Below the pieces are notes generated by a model. That model saw only the letters and a list, made by a program, of their open reading frames with translations. It was not told where the DNA came from and did not search any database. The position numbers were made by a program, and so were the translations under genes. Below, piece by piece: positions 1 to 5,972 of a stretch of DNA of 5,972 bases. The stretch's first letter is position 1. The number at the start of each line of letters is the position of its first letter. Location of the stretch: assembly GCA_946401765.1 (NCBI GenBank), contig CAMIVJ010000186.1, forward strand, positions 1 through 5,972. Direction: 5' to 3'. The DNA is from an uncultured bacterium (GTDB lineage Bacteria > Verrucomicrobiota > Kiritimatiellia > RFP12 > UBA1067).

Positions 1-1
1 C

Positions 2-613
2 ATCGCGATCTTGCTCACTGTAATCGCCTTTGGCGTGTTGGCAACATCAAGCTGCCTAGCCGAAGCGCTTCCTGTAACGAGTTTAACTGCCTTTGACACT
101 TACAACATTGGGAAAGGCCGTCAGTTGATGACGTTGCTGGAAATTCCTCATTCCGTATCTCCTGTTAACATGTTGTCATGGAACTCTCCAACTTCAATCG
201 TGATGAATGCCCAACGTCTTACCGTTGACATAGACCTAAAAGATGGAGACTATAAGATTGTTTCATCGACAAACTCCAATGAGCGTATTGCATACGGGAA
301 CGTATGTGTAATGAGAAACGGCACCGATGCGCGTTTGGGAGCCTTTGCTTGGATTGTGAATTGTAGTGTGCCAGTGGAAGGTATGGCTTCCTATGTGAAA
401 ATGCAGCCTGTTGATGTTCATACTAATGTATTTTATCTGACTTATTCAATACAATCACCACGCACACCAGTCTATTATGTGCATAAAAATGTCTGCTTGG
501 AGGTTCATGTCTCGACAAACCGCCTCGAGATTGCCAATGCGCTCATGAACGCCGGTCTGCCGGAAGATGAGCGAGTGCCATTAAATGAGAATGGAGGAAC
601 ACAGTCGCCATGA
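2..613 (+). CDS. Secreted protein of unknown function, 5' end cut off by the window edge
   Basis: I do not recognise this protein. The frame is already open at base 2, and the first residues visible (nt 2-67) form a hydrophobic stretch followed by Ala-Glu-Ala, a good signal peptidase I site after nt 67. The true start therefore lies left of the window, and the TTG at 11 is unlikely to be it. About 180 mature residues follow, rich in Val, Thr, Ser and Asn with alternating hydrophobic residues, suggesting a beta-rich periplasmic or extracellular domain. Three cysteines remain in the mature part (in NVCVM, VNCSV and NVCLEV). The C-terminal tail is polar and probably disordered. It ends in TGA. 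Base composition is clearly lower in GC than downstream: hand-counted 60-base lines gave about 53% (line 1), 40% (line 241) and 32% (line 421), against 83% for one aroE line (1621). This could mean horizontal acquisition. It is real coding sequence with fair certainty; its function is unknown. Confidence 0.72.
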   Translation: MAILLTVIAFGVLATSSCLAEALPVTSLTAFDTYNIGKGRQLMTLLEIPHSVSPVNMLSWNSPTSIVMNAQRLTVDIDLKDGDYKIVSSTNSNERIAYGNVCVMRNGTDARLGAFAWIVNCSVPVEGMASYVKMQPVDVHTNVFYLTYSIQSPRTPVYYVHKNVCLEVHVSTNRLEIANALMNAGLPEDERVPLNENGGTQSP

Positions 614-618
614 CGATA

Positions 619-648
619 TTGACACAACGAGCGTCCTGTCCGAATCGT
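619..648 (+). promoter_or_regulatory. Weak candidate promoter upstream of ilvN
   Basis: TTGACA at 619-624 matches the sigma-70 -35 consensus exactly. At 18-bp spacing the best -10 is AATCGT at 643-648, which matches only three of six positions. The location, just after the stop of the previous gene and ahead of the ilvN-aroE cluster, is right for a promoter. The poor -10 and the unknown promoter consensus of the host make this only a possibility. Confidence 0.2.
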
Positions 649-718
649 CGCTTTGTTAGGCAAGGTCCTTAACGTCGCGCAGGTGGCTCAATGCTATTTG
701 AATGTTTACACAATCCAA

Positions 719-724
719 AAGGGA
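719..724 (+). promoter_or_regulatory. Ribosome binding site that sets the ilvN start at 733
   Basis: AAGGGA lies 8 nt before the ATG at 733, which is normal Shine-Dalgarno spacing. The alternative ATG at 691 has AGGTGG only 4 nt upstream and would add 14 residues in AT-rich codons that do not belong to the ACT domain. The 733 start is therefore preferred. Confidence 0.5.
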
Positions 725-732
725 ATGACAAA

Positions 733-981
733 ATGAAAGAAGAACTTCACAGACTGAACTGCTTCGTAGAGAACAAGCCCGGCGTGCTCGCGCGCATCGT
801 GGGGCTCATCTCTGGGCGTGGATACAACATCCAGACGCTGAGCGTGGGGCCCACGGAGGACGGCACCGTCTCGCGCATGAAGATCGACGTTCTTGGCGAC
901 GACCGCGTGATCAACCAGATCATGCTTCAGCTTCGCAACCAGGTGAACGTGATCGAGGTGACGTCCCGCCTCAAGGGCTGA
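733..981 (+). CDS. ilvN: Acetolactate synthase small (regulatory) subunit, single ACT domain
   Basis: This is the regulatory subunit that binds the catalytic subunit of acetolactate (acetohydroxyacid) synthase, activates it and confers feedback inhibition by branched-chain amino acids; it acts in the cytoplasm at the first common step of valine, leucine and isoleucine synthesis. The 82 residues are almost entirely one ACT domain. ENKPGVLARIVGLISGRGYN (13-32) is the typical ligand-loop and first-helix signature, followed by SVGPTEDGTVSRMKI (37-51), and the domain ends near VIEVTSRL (73-80). IlvH-type subunits are about 160 residues with a second C-terminal domain, which is absent here; E. coli IlvN (96 aa) is also short. 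No catalytic ilvB/ilvI gene is adjacent in the window. The stop is 2 nt before aroE, so the two are very likely cotranscribed. The start at 691 would give 96 aa. Family assignment is firm; the exact paralogue is not. Confidence 0.88.
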   Translation: MKEELHRLNCFVENKPGVLARIVGLISGRGYNIQTLSVGPTEDGTVSRMKIDVLGDDRVINQIMLQLRNQVNVIEVTSRLKG

Positions 982-983
982 CC

Positions 984-1763
<780 letters not shown>

Positions 1764-1793
1764 CGAGGCTCCATGCATCGCGCAAAAGGCCAC

Positions 1794-1800
1794 AAGAGGT
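1794..1800 (+). promoter_or_regulatory. Ribosome binding site for the helical-repeat gene
   Basis: AAGAGGT, with its AGAGG core at 1795-1799, lies about 8 nt before the ATG at 1808. It supports that start over the much longer upstream open frame, which runs from 1547 antiparallel to no known protein and only overlaps aroE. Confidence 0.55.
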
Positions 1801-1807
1801 TGACGAG

Positions 1808-2431
1808 ATGCTGACGAGAAGAAATCTCAGGGCTATTCTCGCGGCTCTTTTCGTCGGTGCGCTAGCCGTGGTGTCGCTGCTTGTAGTGCGCGCCTGCCGA
1901 TTGCGTGCGGCGCGCGACGGCGCGGCAGAAGCGCGGATGCTTCGCGGCGGAATCTTCCCGGAGGACGATCTGAAGGCCGCTGAAGCGCTGGCGGCACTTG
2001 CAGCGCACGGCGACGAGGGCCTGGTGCCCTCCGCGCGCGCCTGGGCGGGCACGAACGTGACGCGCCGGTTCTGGGCGTGCGACGTCGCTCGCAACGCAGG
2101 GCGCACTAACGAGCTTGCCGTGCTTGCGCGCGACGCGGCGGAAGCCTGCCGGGAGGGAGACGCCACGTTCGCCCGCCTTCTTCGCGCGGCGAGGTTTCTC
2201 GAAGAGTGCCGTGACTTCGCCTCAGCGCGCGAAGCGCTCGACCGCGCGGTACCTCTCGCCGCAACCCGCACGGAACGCGAGGACCTCTCGTTCGCGATGC
2301 TTCGCATTGCCCTGGCGGACGATGGCGCAAGCCCGGCGCGGCTTGATGAACTGCGCCGCATCGCCTCTGGCGCCGTGATGAACGACAACCGCCGTGCCGC
2401 AGCGCGGCTACTGAAAGCCTATGAACGCTGA
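1808..2431 (+). CDS. Membrane-anchored helical protein with TPR-like repeat, unknown function
   Basis: I do not recognise a named family. The 207 residues begin with a basic n-region (RRNLR) and one strong hydrophobic segment (about 9-27) followed by RACRLRAAR, which suggests a single N-terminal transmembrane anchor with the remainder on the outer face; a non-cleaved signal is more likely than a cleaved one. Everything after residue 40 is Ala-, Leu-, Glu- and Arg-rich and predicted helical. Residues about 121-152 have TPR-like spacing (RAARFLEECRDFASAREAL, then a further helix), and similar helix pairs flank it. Such proteins are usually scaffolds. The start at 1808 is chosen for its RBS and because the hydrophobic segment begins right after it. 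It lies 44 nt downstream of aroE, and its last 11 nt overlap the start of the lipase gene, so coexpression with the lipase is likely. Coding status is good; function is unknown. Confidence 0.75.
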   Translation: MLTRRNLRAILAALFVGALAVVSLLVVRACRLRAARDGAAEARMLRGGIFPEDDLKAAEALAALAAHGDEGLVPSARAWAGTNVTRRFWACDVARNAGRTNELAVLARDAAEACREGDATFARLLRAARFLEECRDFASAREALDRAVPLAATRTEREDLSFAMLRIALADDGASPARLDELRRIASGAVMNDNRRAAARLLKAYER

Positions 2432-2837
2432 ATCTACAGGGAAAAACCTTCTTGCGTTCGCTGTGGCGGCGTGCATCGCGCACAGCGCTTGCGCCAATCC
2501 CATCGTCTGGCTGCACGGCTGGAATTCAGACGGATCGCTCTGGAACGACTTGCAGTCTCGCATGGTCAAGAGCGCGGGCGCGTCCTCCGCCGACTTTCTA
2601 ACGCTCAGCTACTACGGCGGAGAGCTCGGCTTCTCCACCGACACGCCGATCGAGGAGGTCGCGGCGGCCGTCGCGCGCAGAATACAGGACTTCCATGACA
2701 GCTGCGGCGAACGCGTTGACGTTGTGTGCCATTCGATGGGCGGACTCGTTTTCCGTTCGCTGATCGCGCAGGAGTGCCTTGCAGATCCGTCGATCGTGCG
2801 CCGGTACGTCGCGATCGGCACGCCGCACTATGGGTAG
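2421..2837 (+). CDS. 5' fragment of the lipase: export signal and nucleophile half of the domain
   Basis: If TAG terminates, this 138-residue product is made. Residues 1-25 are an export signal: Lys8, a hydrophobic run 10-20, and Ala-Cys-Ala (23-25) before Asn26 for signal peptidase I. VAAC (15-18) also fits a lipobox, so a lipoprotein cannot be excluded. IVWLHGW (28-34) is the first core strand with the oxyanion-hole His-Gly. RVDVVCHSMGGLVFRSLI (98-115) is the nucleophile elbow with Ser105; the first Gly of the usual GxSxG is Cys103. VAIGTPHYG (130-138) is the following strand. Standing alone it lacks the acid and base of the triad and several core strands, so it should be inactive and probably unstable. 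Confidence 0.6.
   Translation: MNAESTGKNLLAFAVAACIAHSACANPIVWLHGWNSDGSLWNDLQSRMVKSAGASSADFLTLSYYGGELGFSTDTPIEEVAAAVARRIQDFHDSCGERVDVVCHSMGGLVFRSLIAQECLADPSIVRRYVAIGTPHYG
2835..2837 (+). other. In-frame amber codon inside the lipase frame
   Basis: TAG lies between codons for GTPHYG and DASASYQ in the same frame. The five normal gene ends seen in this window (613, 981, 1763, 2431, 4001) are all TGA, so this is the only TAG in frame in any supported gene. The base after it is G, not the C favoured in known leaky contexts. Confidence 0.8.
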
Positions 2838-2867
2838 GACGCCTCGGCCTCCTATCAGGCGAAGCAG

Positions 2868-4001
2868 ATGAAGTACGGCTCCGACTTCCTCTGGCGCCTG
2901 GGCGAGGCATGGCACTTCAACGGCCTGGCCTGGCCCGCATCCGACACGCTGTGCATCGCCGGAATCACAGACATGTATGTTGGAGGCGCCTCGGTGAACG
3001 GTTCGTACTGGGATGGGCTTGTGCATGCCTGGTCTGCCGCGCTTGGCGGCGGCGTTCCCACCCGCTACGTCTATCGCTGCCATTCCAGCGCTCTCAACGT
3101 CTGGCCATACGCGAAGGCGGAAGGGCTTTGCTCGGTTCCGGATGGATCAAAGGACGCCGTGTACTGCCTTCTGCGAGATTTTCTCATGGAGGGAAGTGTT
3201 CCGGACGAGCTTGCGCCGACGTACGGCGGTGATGATGACAGCGACGATCTGCCAGGCTGGGTCAAGAAGGAGAATAAGCTTTGGTCGGTCTTCATGCAGG
3301 TGCTGTCTGCCGCGGACTGCACGCCGTTCTCGTACACGCAGGCGGGCTATCTCTACCGCTACCAGGTCGACGGAAAGACGCCGGAAGACAACTACAAGGA
3401 ATATGGCGAGGACGGTGTCACTTCCGGCTACGCAGAGGGCATCGTCCAGGTGTTCGGCAACCTCCCGACGGGCGGTGTCCACAGAGTGGCGTTCGAACGG
3501 CCCGACGGCACGAGATTCGACGTTCCGCAGGCCATTGCGCCGGAACCAGGCAGTTGCCGCTTCATACGCGTGTACGACGGCGCGGAGCCTGCCATCAAGA
3601 CGATGGACGCAGACGGGCCGGTTGATGTGCCGCTCTCTTGGCTCTCGTCGAACGGGCTGGTGGTGGACGTCAACTGCCTGACCGCATGCACGAATGCGCT
3701 GGTCGGCGAAGGCGTGAACGGCTATACCGGCGCTGCGTGCTGGCGCTACGGGCTGGATCCGCTTGACGCTGCGGCGCGCGCATGGATTCCCGCCCTGGGC
3801 ATCGTGCTGACGGGCGGCAAAGTCTTTCTTGAATTCGACGAGGCCGAAAACGCAGCGCGCGTGCACGTGCAGAGTTCCGCCACGCCAAACGGACCGTTTG
3901 TCGATGTGGACGATGCTGGCCTCACGCGCTCTGCGGGCGAGTTGTCGCTGCCTGCCGAACAATCTGCAACATCAGAGTTCTTCCGCCTATACCGCAGATG
4001 A
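2868..4001 (+). CDS. 3' fragment of the lipase: acid/base half and C-terminal beta region
   Basis: The first ATG after the amber is at 2868, but no good Shine-Dalgarno precedes it and the sequence from 2838 (DASASYQAKQ) already reads as part of the domain, so this start is probably an artefact of the break. Numbering from the intact start, residues 176-182 (TLCIAGI) are a core strand, Asp198 and His221 complete the triad, and the hydrolase domain closes near DFLMEG (253-258). GGDDDSDD is an acidic linker that could bind a cation. The rest is Gly-, Val- and Asp-rich and beta-like, ending in FFRLYRR, a tail style I associate with secreted Verrucomicrobiota and Kiritimatiellota proteins. It has no signal peptide and no nucleophile, so translated alone it would not be an exported enzyme. 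Confidence 0.55.
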   Translation: MKYGSDFLWRLGEAWHFNGLAWPASDTLCIAGITDMYVGGASVNGSYWDGLVHAWSAALGGGVPTRYVYRCHSSALNVWPYAKAEGLCSVPDGSKDAVYCLLRDFLMEGSVPDELAPTYGGDDDSDDLPGWVKKENKLWSVFMQVLSAADCTPFSYTQAGYLYRYQVDGKTPEDNYKEYGEDGVTSGYAEGIVQVFGNLPTGGVHRVAFERPDGTRFDVPQAIAPEPGSCRFIRVYDGAEPAIKTMDADGPVDVPLSWLSSNGLVVDVNCLTACTNALVGEGVNGYTGAACWRYGLDPLDAAARAWIPALGIVLTGGKVFLEFDEAENAARVHVQSSATPNGPFVDVDDAGLTRSAGELSLPAEQSATSEFFRLYRR

Positions 4002-4031
4002 TGCGCCCGAAAAGTAGTGTGTTCCGCTGAT

Positions 4032-4041
4032 TTTGTACAAA
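4032..4041. repeat. Perfect palindrome TTTGTACAAA, possible operator
   Basis: The ten bases read the same on both strands, about 100 nt before the SGNH start. An overlapping inverted repeat pairs TTTTGT (4031-4036) with ACAAAA (4045-4050) around an 8-nt loop. Either could be a regulator-binding site or a weak RNA stem. In AT-rich DNA a palindrome of this size can arise by chance. Confidence 0.3.
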
Positions 4042-4122
4042 GTCACAAAATTCTCAAGGTTTTTACGCTTGTGCCAGATGTGCTGATGTGATAAACTTCA
4101 CTTTTGAGTTGACCTTATTAAC

Positions 4123-4130
4123 GAGAGGAA
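4123..4130 (+). promoter_or_regulatory. Strong ribosome binding site of the SGNH esterase
   Basis: GAGAGGAA, with its AGAGGA core at 4124-4129, lies 8 nt upstream of the ATG at 4138. It is the best Shine-Dalgarno in the window and fixes this start, which is directly followed by a signal peptide. Confidence 0.7.
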
Positions 4131-4137
4131 TTGAGAG

Positions 4138-5972
4138 ATGAAGCGATTTAAGCATCTATCAGCCGCAGTTGCAGTCGTGACTGCGCTTGCCGCGTCATTG
4201 GCTTTCACGGCGGCGGCGGACAATCCGCGCCTGCGCGTGATGCCGCTGGGCGATTCGATCACGGAAGGAGTGGGCAGCGCGCAGGGCGGCGGCTACCGCA
4301 CGCCTCTCTACACGATGCTGAAGAATCTCGGCTACAACGTCGATCTCGTGGGCGCGAACACGGCGAATCCGTCGAGCATTCTAACTGAAGCGGGTGAGAT
4401 ACACCACGAAGGCCACAGTGGCTGGCGCATCAGCCATCCGTCTGCGGGACTCTACGAGCATCTTTTCGACTGGGCCAGGTCGTTCGAGACGCCGAACGTC
4501 ATCCTCGTGCATGTGGGAACGAACGACACGAACGACAACGACTACGAGCACGCGATCGACCGCCTCGACCTGCTGGTGGACCGTCTTGTCGAATGCCACC
4601 CCGACGCCTACATCGTCGTGACGACGCTCCTTGAGCGCGAGCCGGCCAACCTCAACGACAAGATCCACCAGTACTTCAACCCGTTCGTCGAGGGGCGCGT
4701 GGCGGCGCAGGTGGCGAAGGGCCACACCCGCGTGCGGTTCCTCGACATGAACCAGGTGGTGCCGCTTTCCAACATGCCCGACAATCTCCACCCGAACGAC
4801 ACGGGCTACGCGCAGATGGCGGAGGCCTGGACGGCGGCGATCCAGGAGATATTCCCCGATCCTTCCCAGATCGACACGCCCTCGCCGGCGTTCCTGAGCG
4901 TGACGGGCACGACTGGACGCAAGACGCTCACGGCGTACTTCAACGAGACGGTGGAGAAGACGAGTGCGGAGACGCTGGCGAACTACGCGTTCTCGGGCGG
5001 GACGATCGTCTCTGCCGAGCTTTCGGGCGATGGCCGCACGCTTCTGCTCACGCTCGACGCTCCGCTCGAGGAGGGCGGCAGCTTCACGCTCTCGGCCAAC
5101 AACGTGCTCAGCGCCGACGGCCGCGCGTCGAGCGCGACGTCGAAGGCGTTCTCCGCGGCATTGGTCCAGGGCGCAAGCCGAAACGTCCCGAGCGAGGAAT
5201 TTGGCCTCTACGAGAAGGTCTATGCGATGAACCTACCGTCGCGCAACGCGGTGTTCCAGAACGAGCACGTGACCTACGACGAAGACTACCACTTCACCAC
5301 GCCGAAGTTCACACGAGTCGCCTACTACCTCGAGCTGCGCAGGCCCGGCGAGAACCTTGAATACATCTGGGTCTCCATGGACGCGTTCACGGACGACGTT
5401 CTGAAGATCGGCATTCCCACCGTCGCCTCTGGCGCGCAGTTCCAGCAGTACGTGACGAACCTTAAGATCTACTCCAACTCTCCGAACGTCGAGCCCGGAA
5501 CGCGCGAGCAGGGCAACATCGAATTCTGGCCGTCGAACTACGAAGGCACCAACGCGGCGAACATCCCCGGCGCCGACGCGAACAACTTCGACTTCGGCGA
5601 CCGCATCACCGCGGGCAACTACGGCTCAATGCAGGTGCACGACTACACGCGCGGCAAGACGCTCTTCGGCTACAACCGCTGGGGCGGCGGCGGTAGCAAC
5701 ATGCAGCAGGGCATCGGAATCGGCACCTACACGGGTTCCGCTGGCTACCCAGACTGGACGCACGTGGAGAACTCAGAAGGCTACGACATCCGCCGTCTTG
5801 AAGTCTATGTGATGCCCGACGCCGCCGATCTCACGCCGCCGCAGGTCGTGAGCGCAGAGCTGGGGCTTGGACGGCGCACGGTGACGGTGACGTTCGACGA
5901 GCCTGTTTCCGAGCTGGGTCTTGGCACGGCCTTCGCGGTTGGCGACTATGGCGTCGCCTCGGTGCGCCGGCT
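4138..5972 (+). CDS. Secreted multidomain SGNH/GDSL esterase, 3' end cut off by the window edge
   Basis: The frame is open for 611 codons and runs off the window. Residues 1-27 are a signal peptide (KRFK, hydrophobic run, cleavage after Ala25-Ala-Ala27). Residues 30-240 are an SGNH hydrolase: Ser40 in PLGDSITEG (36-44), Gly72 in LVGAN, Asn129 in VGTND (126-130), and Asp215/His218 in DNLHPNDTGY (215-224), so all four blocks and the catalytic residues are intact. Residues about 247-340 resemble an SbsA-type Ig-like domain. Residues about 355-560 are a beta-rich, Tyr/Asn/Gly-rich module (key stretch GNIEFWPSNY) that I recall from predicted sialate O-acetylesterases of planctomycetes and relatives, though I cannot confirm this. 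From about 566 a second SbsA-like Ig domain begins (TPPQVVSAEL). The enzyme probably removes acyl groups from extracellular glycans or other esters; the substrate is unknown. No cell-surface anchor is visible before the cut. Confidence 0.85.
   Translation, partial: MKRFKHLSAAVAVVTALAASLAFTAAADNPRLRVMPLGDSITEGVGSAQGGGYRTPLYTMLKNLGYNVDLVGANTANPSSILTEAGEIHHEGHSGWRISHPSAGLYEHLFDWARSFETPNVILVHVGTNDTNDNDYEHAIDRLDLLVDRLVECHPDAYIVVTTLLEREPANLNDKIHQYFNPFVEGRVAAQVAKGHTRVRFLDMNQVVPLSNMPDNLHPNDTGYAQMAEAWTAAIQEIFPDPSQIDTPSPAFLSVTGTTGRKTLTAYFNETVEKTSAETLANYAFSGGTIVSAELSGDGRTLLLTLDAPLEEGGSFTLSANNVLSADGRASSATSKAFSAALVQGASRNVPSEEFGLYEKVYAMNLPSRNAVFQNEHVTYDEDYHFTTPKFTRVAYYLELRRPGENLEYIWVSMDAFTDDVLKIGIPTVASGAQFQQYVTNLKIYSNSPNVEPGTREQGNIEFWPSNYEGTNAANIPGADANNFDFGDRITAGNYGSMQVHDYTRGKTLFGYNRWGGGGSNMQQGIGIGTYTGSAGYPDWTHVENSEGYDIRRLEVYVMPDAADLTPPQVVSAELGLGRRTVTVTFDEPVSELGLGTAFAVGDYGVASVRR

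Larger units (their letters stand above)
614..732. other. Spacer between the secreted protein and ilvN
   Basis: This 119-nt gap separates the low-GC gene from the GC-rich biosynthetic genes. I see no convincing hairpin followed by a T-run, so no intrinsic terminator is called. It holds a consensus-like -35 hexamer (listed separately), the tail of a 20-codon ORF (610-672) and an alternative in-frame ATG for ilvN at 691. No run of Leu, Ile or Val codons typical of an ilv attenuator leader peptide is visible. Confidence 0.5.
2421..4001 (+). pseudogene. Secreted alpha/beta-hydrolase (lipase/PGAP1-like) interrupted by one in-frame TAG
   Basis: Read through the TAG at 2835-2837 (codon 139), this is one 526-codon protein. 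It has an N-terminal export signal, an alpha/beta-hydrolase domain to about residue 258, and a C-terminal beta-rich region. A plausible triad is Ser105 (CHSMGG), Asp198 (WDGLV) and His221 (CHSSA), with His32-Gly33 for the oxyanion hole. Family members hydrolyse ester bonds of lipids or related acyl compounds; the substrate cannot be told from sequence. Both sides of the TAG are in the same frame, with no other stop, no frameshift and unchanged codon style. The TAG sits inside the domain, just after GTPHYG. One base change from CAG (Gln) or TGG (Trp) explains it. Simplest readings are a recent nonsense mutation or sequence error; read-through is possible but unsupported. The first ATG overlaps the previous gene and lacks a clear Shine-Dalgarno, so translational coupling is likely. 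Confidence 0.75.
4002..4137. promoter_or_regulatory. AT-rich intergenic region, probable promoter region of the SGNH esterase
   Basis: This 136-nt gap is distinctly AT-rich next to the GC-rich genes on both sides, as expected for a promoter. I cannot place a convincing -35/-10 pair: TTGTGC (4069-4074) with GATAAA (4090-4095) at 15-bp spacing is the best and is weak. A perfect 10-bp palindrome lies at 4032-4041. No hairpin with a T-run marks a terminator for the lipase. Confidence 0.35.

Noticed and set aside
610..672. 20-codon ORF overlapping the stop of the first gene (ATGA), with GGAGGA 11 nt upstream
   Set aside because: The peptide has no motif, no run of regulatory codons and no membrane segment; this length is expected by chance. 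It could be a leader peptide, but nothing supports that.
691..732. Upstream ATG giving a 96-residue IlvN
   Set aside because: The extra 14 residues do not belong to the ACT domain and use AT-rich codons, and the ATG at 733 has better Shine-Dalgarno spacing. It remains possible.
2835..2837. Selenocysteine or programmed frameshift at the lipase stop
   Set aside because: Selenocysteine uses TGA, not TAG, and both halves are in the same frame, so no frameshift is needed.
3147..3962. 271-residue minus-strand ORF opposite the lipase C-terminal half
   Set aside because: It is an Arg/His/Val-rich shadow with no recognisable domain, while the + frame continues the lipase fold with its catalytic residues.
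4381..4791. 136-residue minus-strand ORF opposite the SGNH domain
   Set aside because: It is a His/Val/Arg-rich shadow of the catalytic domain, whose motifs on the + strand are complete.

Overview
The window looks like a piece of a GC-rich bacterial chromosome with all supported genes on the + strand. The genes suggest the PVC group (Kiritimatiellota, Lentisphaerota or Verrucomicrobiota), possibly an uncultured member. That placement is inferred from three things: large secreted proteins with SbsA-like Ig domains, a signal-peptide lipase ending in a short 'FFRLYRR' tail, and a beta-rich module that I recall from predicted esterases of planctomycetes and relatives. No ribosomal or marker gene is present to prove it.

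Layout: (1) From the left edge to 613 is the 3' part of an unrecognised secreted protein in clearly AT-richer DNA. (2) 614-732 is a short spacer. (3) 733-1763 holds two amino-acid biosynthesis genes 2 nt apart: a short ACT-domain regulatory subunit of acetolactate synthase (ilvN type, branched-chain pathway) and shikimate dehydrogenase (aroE, aromatic pathway). (4) 1808-2431 is a membrane-anchored helical, TPR-like protein. (5) 2421-4001 is a secreted alpha/beta-hydrolase (lipase/PGAP1-like) that overlaps the previous gene by 11 nt and is broken by one in-frame TAG at 2835-2837. (6) 4002-4137 is an AT-rich intergenic gap. (7) 4138 to the right edge is a secreted multidomain SGNH/GDSL esterase that runs out of the window.

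How they fit: ilvN, aroE, the helical protein and the lipase are packed closely enough (2 nt gap, 44 nt gap, 11 nt overlap) to be one transcript, although only the first two share an obvious metabolic theme. The SGNH esterase probably has its own promoter. The lipase and the SGNH protein are both exported hydrolases, which would fit a polymer- or glycan-degrading lifestyle; that link is inference.

The most notable observation is the amber codon in the lipase. The reading frame continues without another stop for 387 codons and supplies the catalytic Asp and His missing from the 138-residue first part. A recent nonsense mutation or sequence error is the simplest explanation; UAG read-through or reassignment is the less likely but more interesting one. 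I saw no CRISPR array, tRNA, rRNA, transposase or phage gene.
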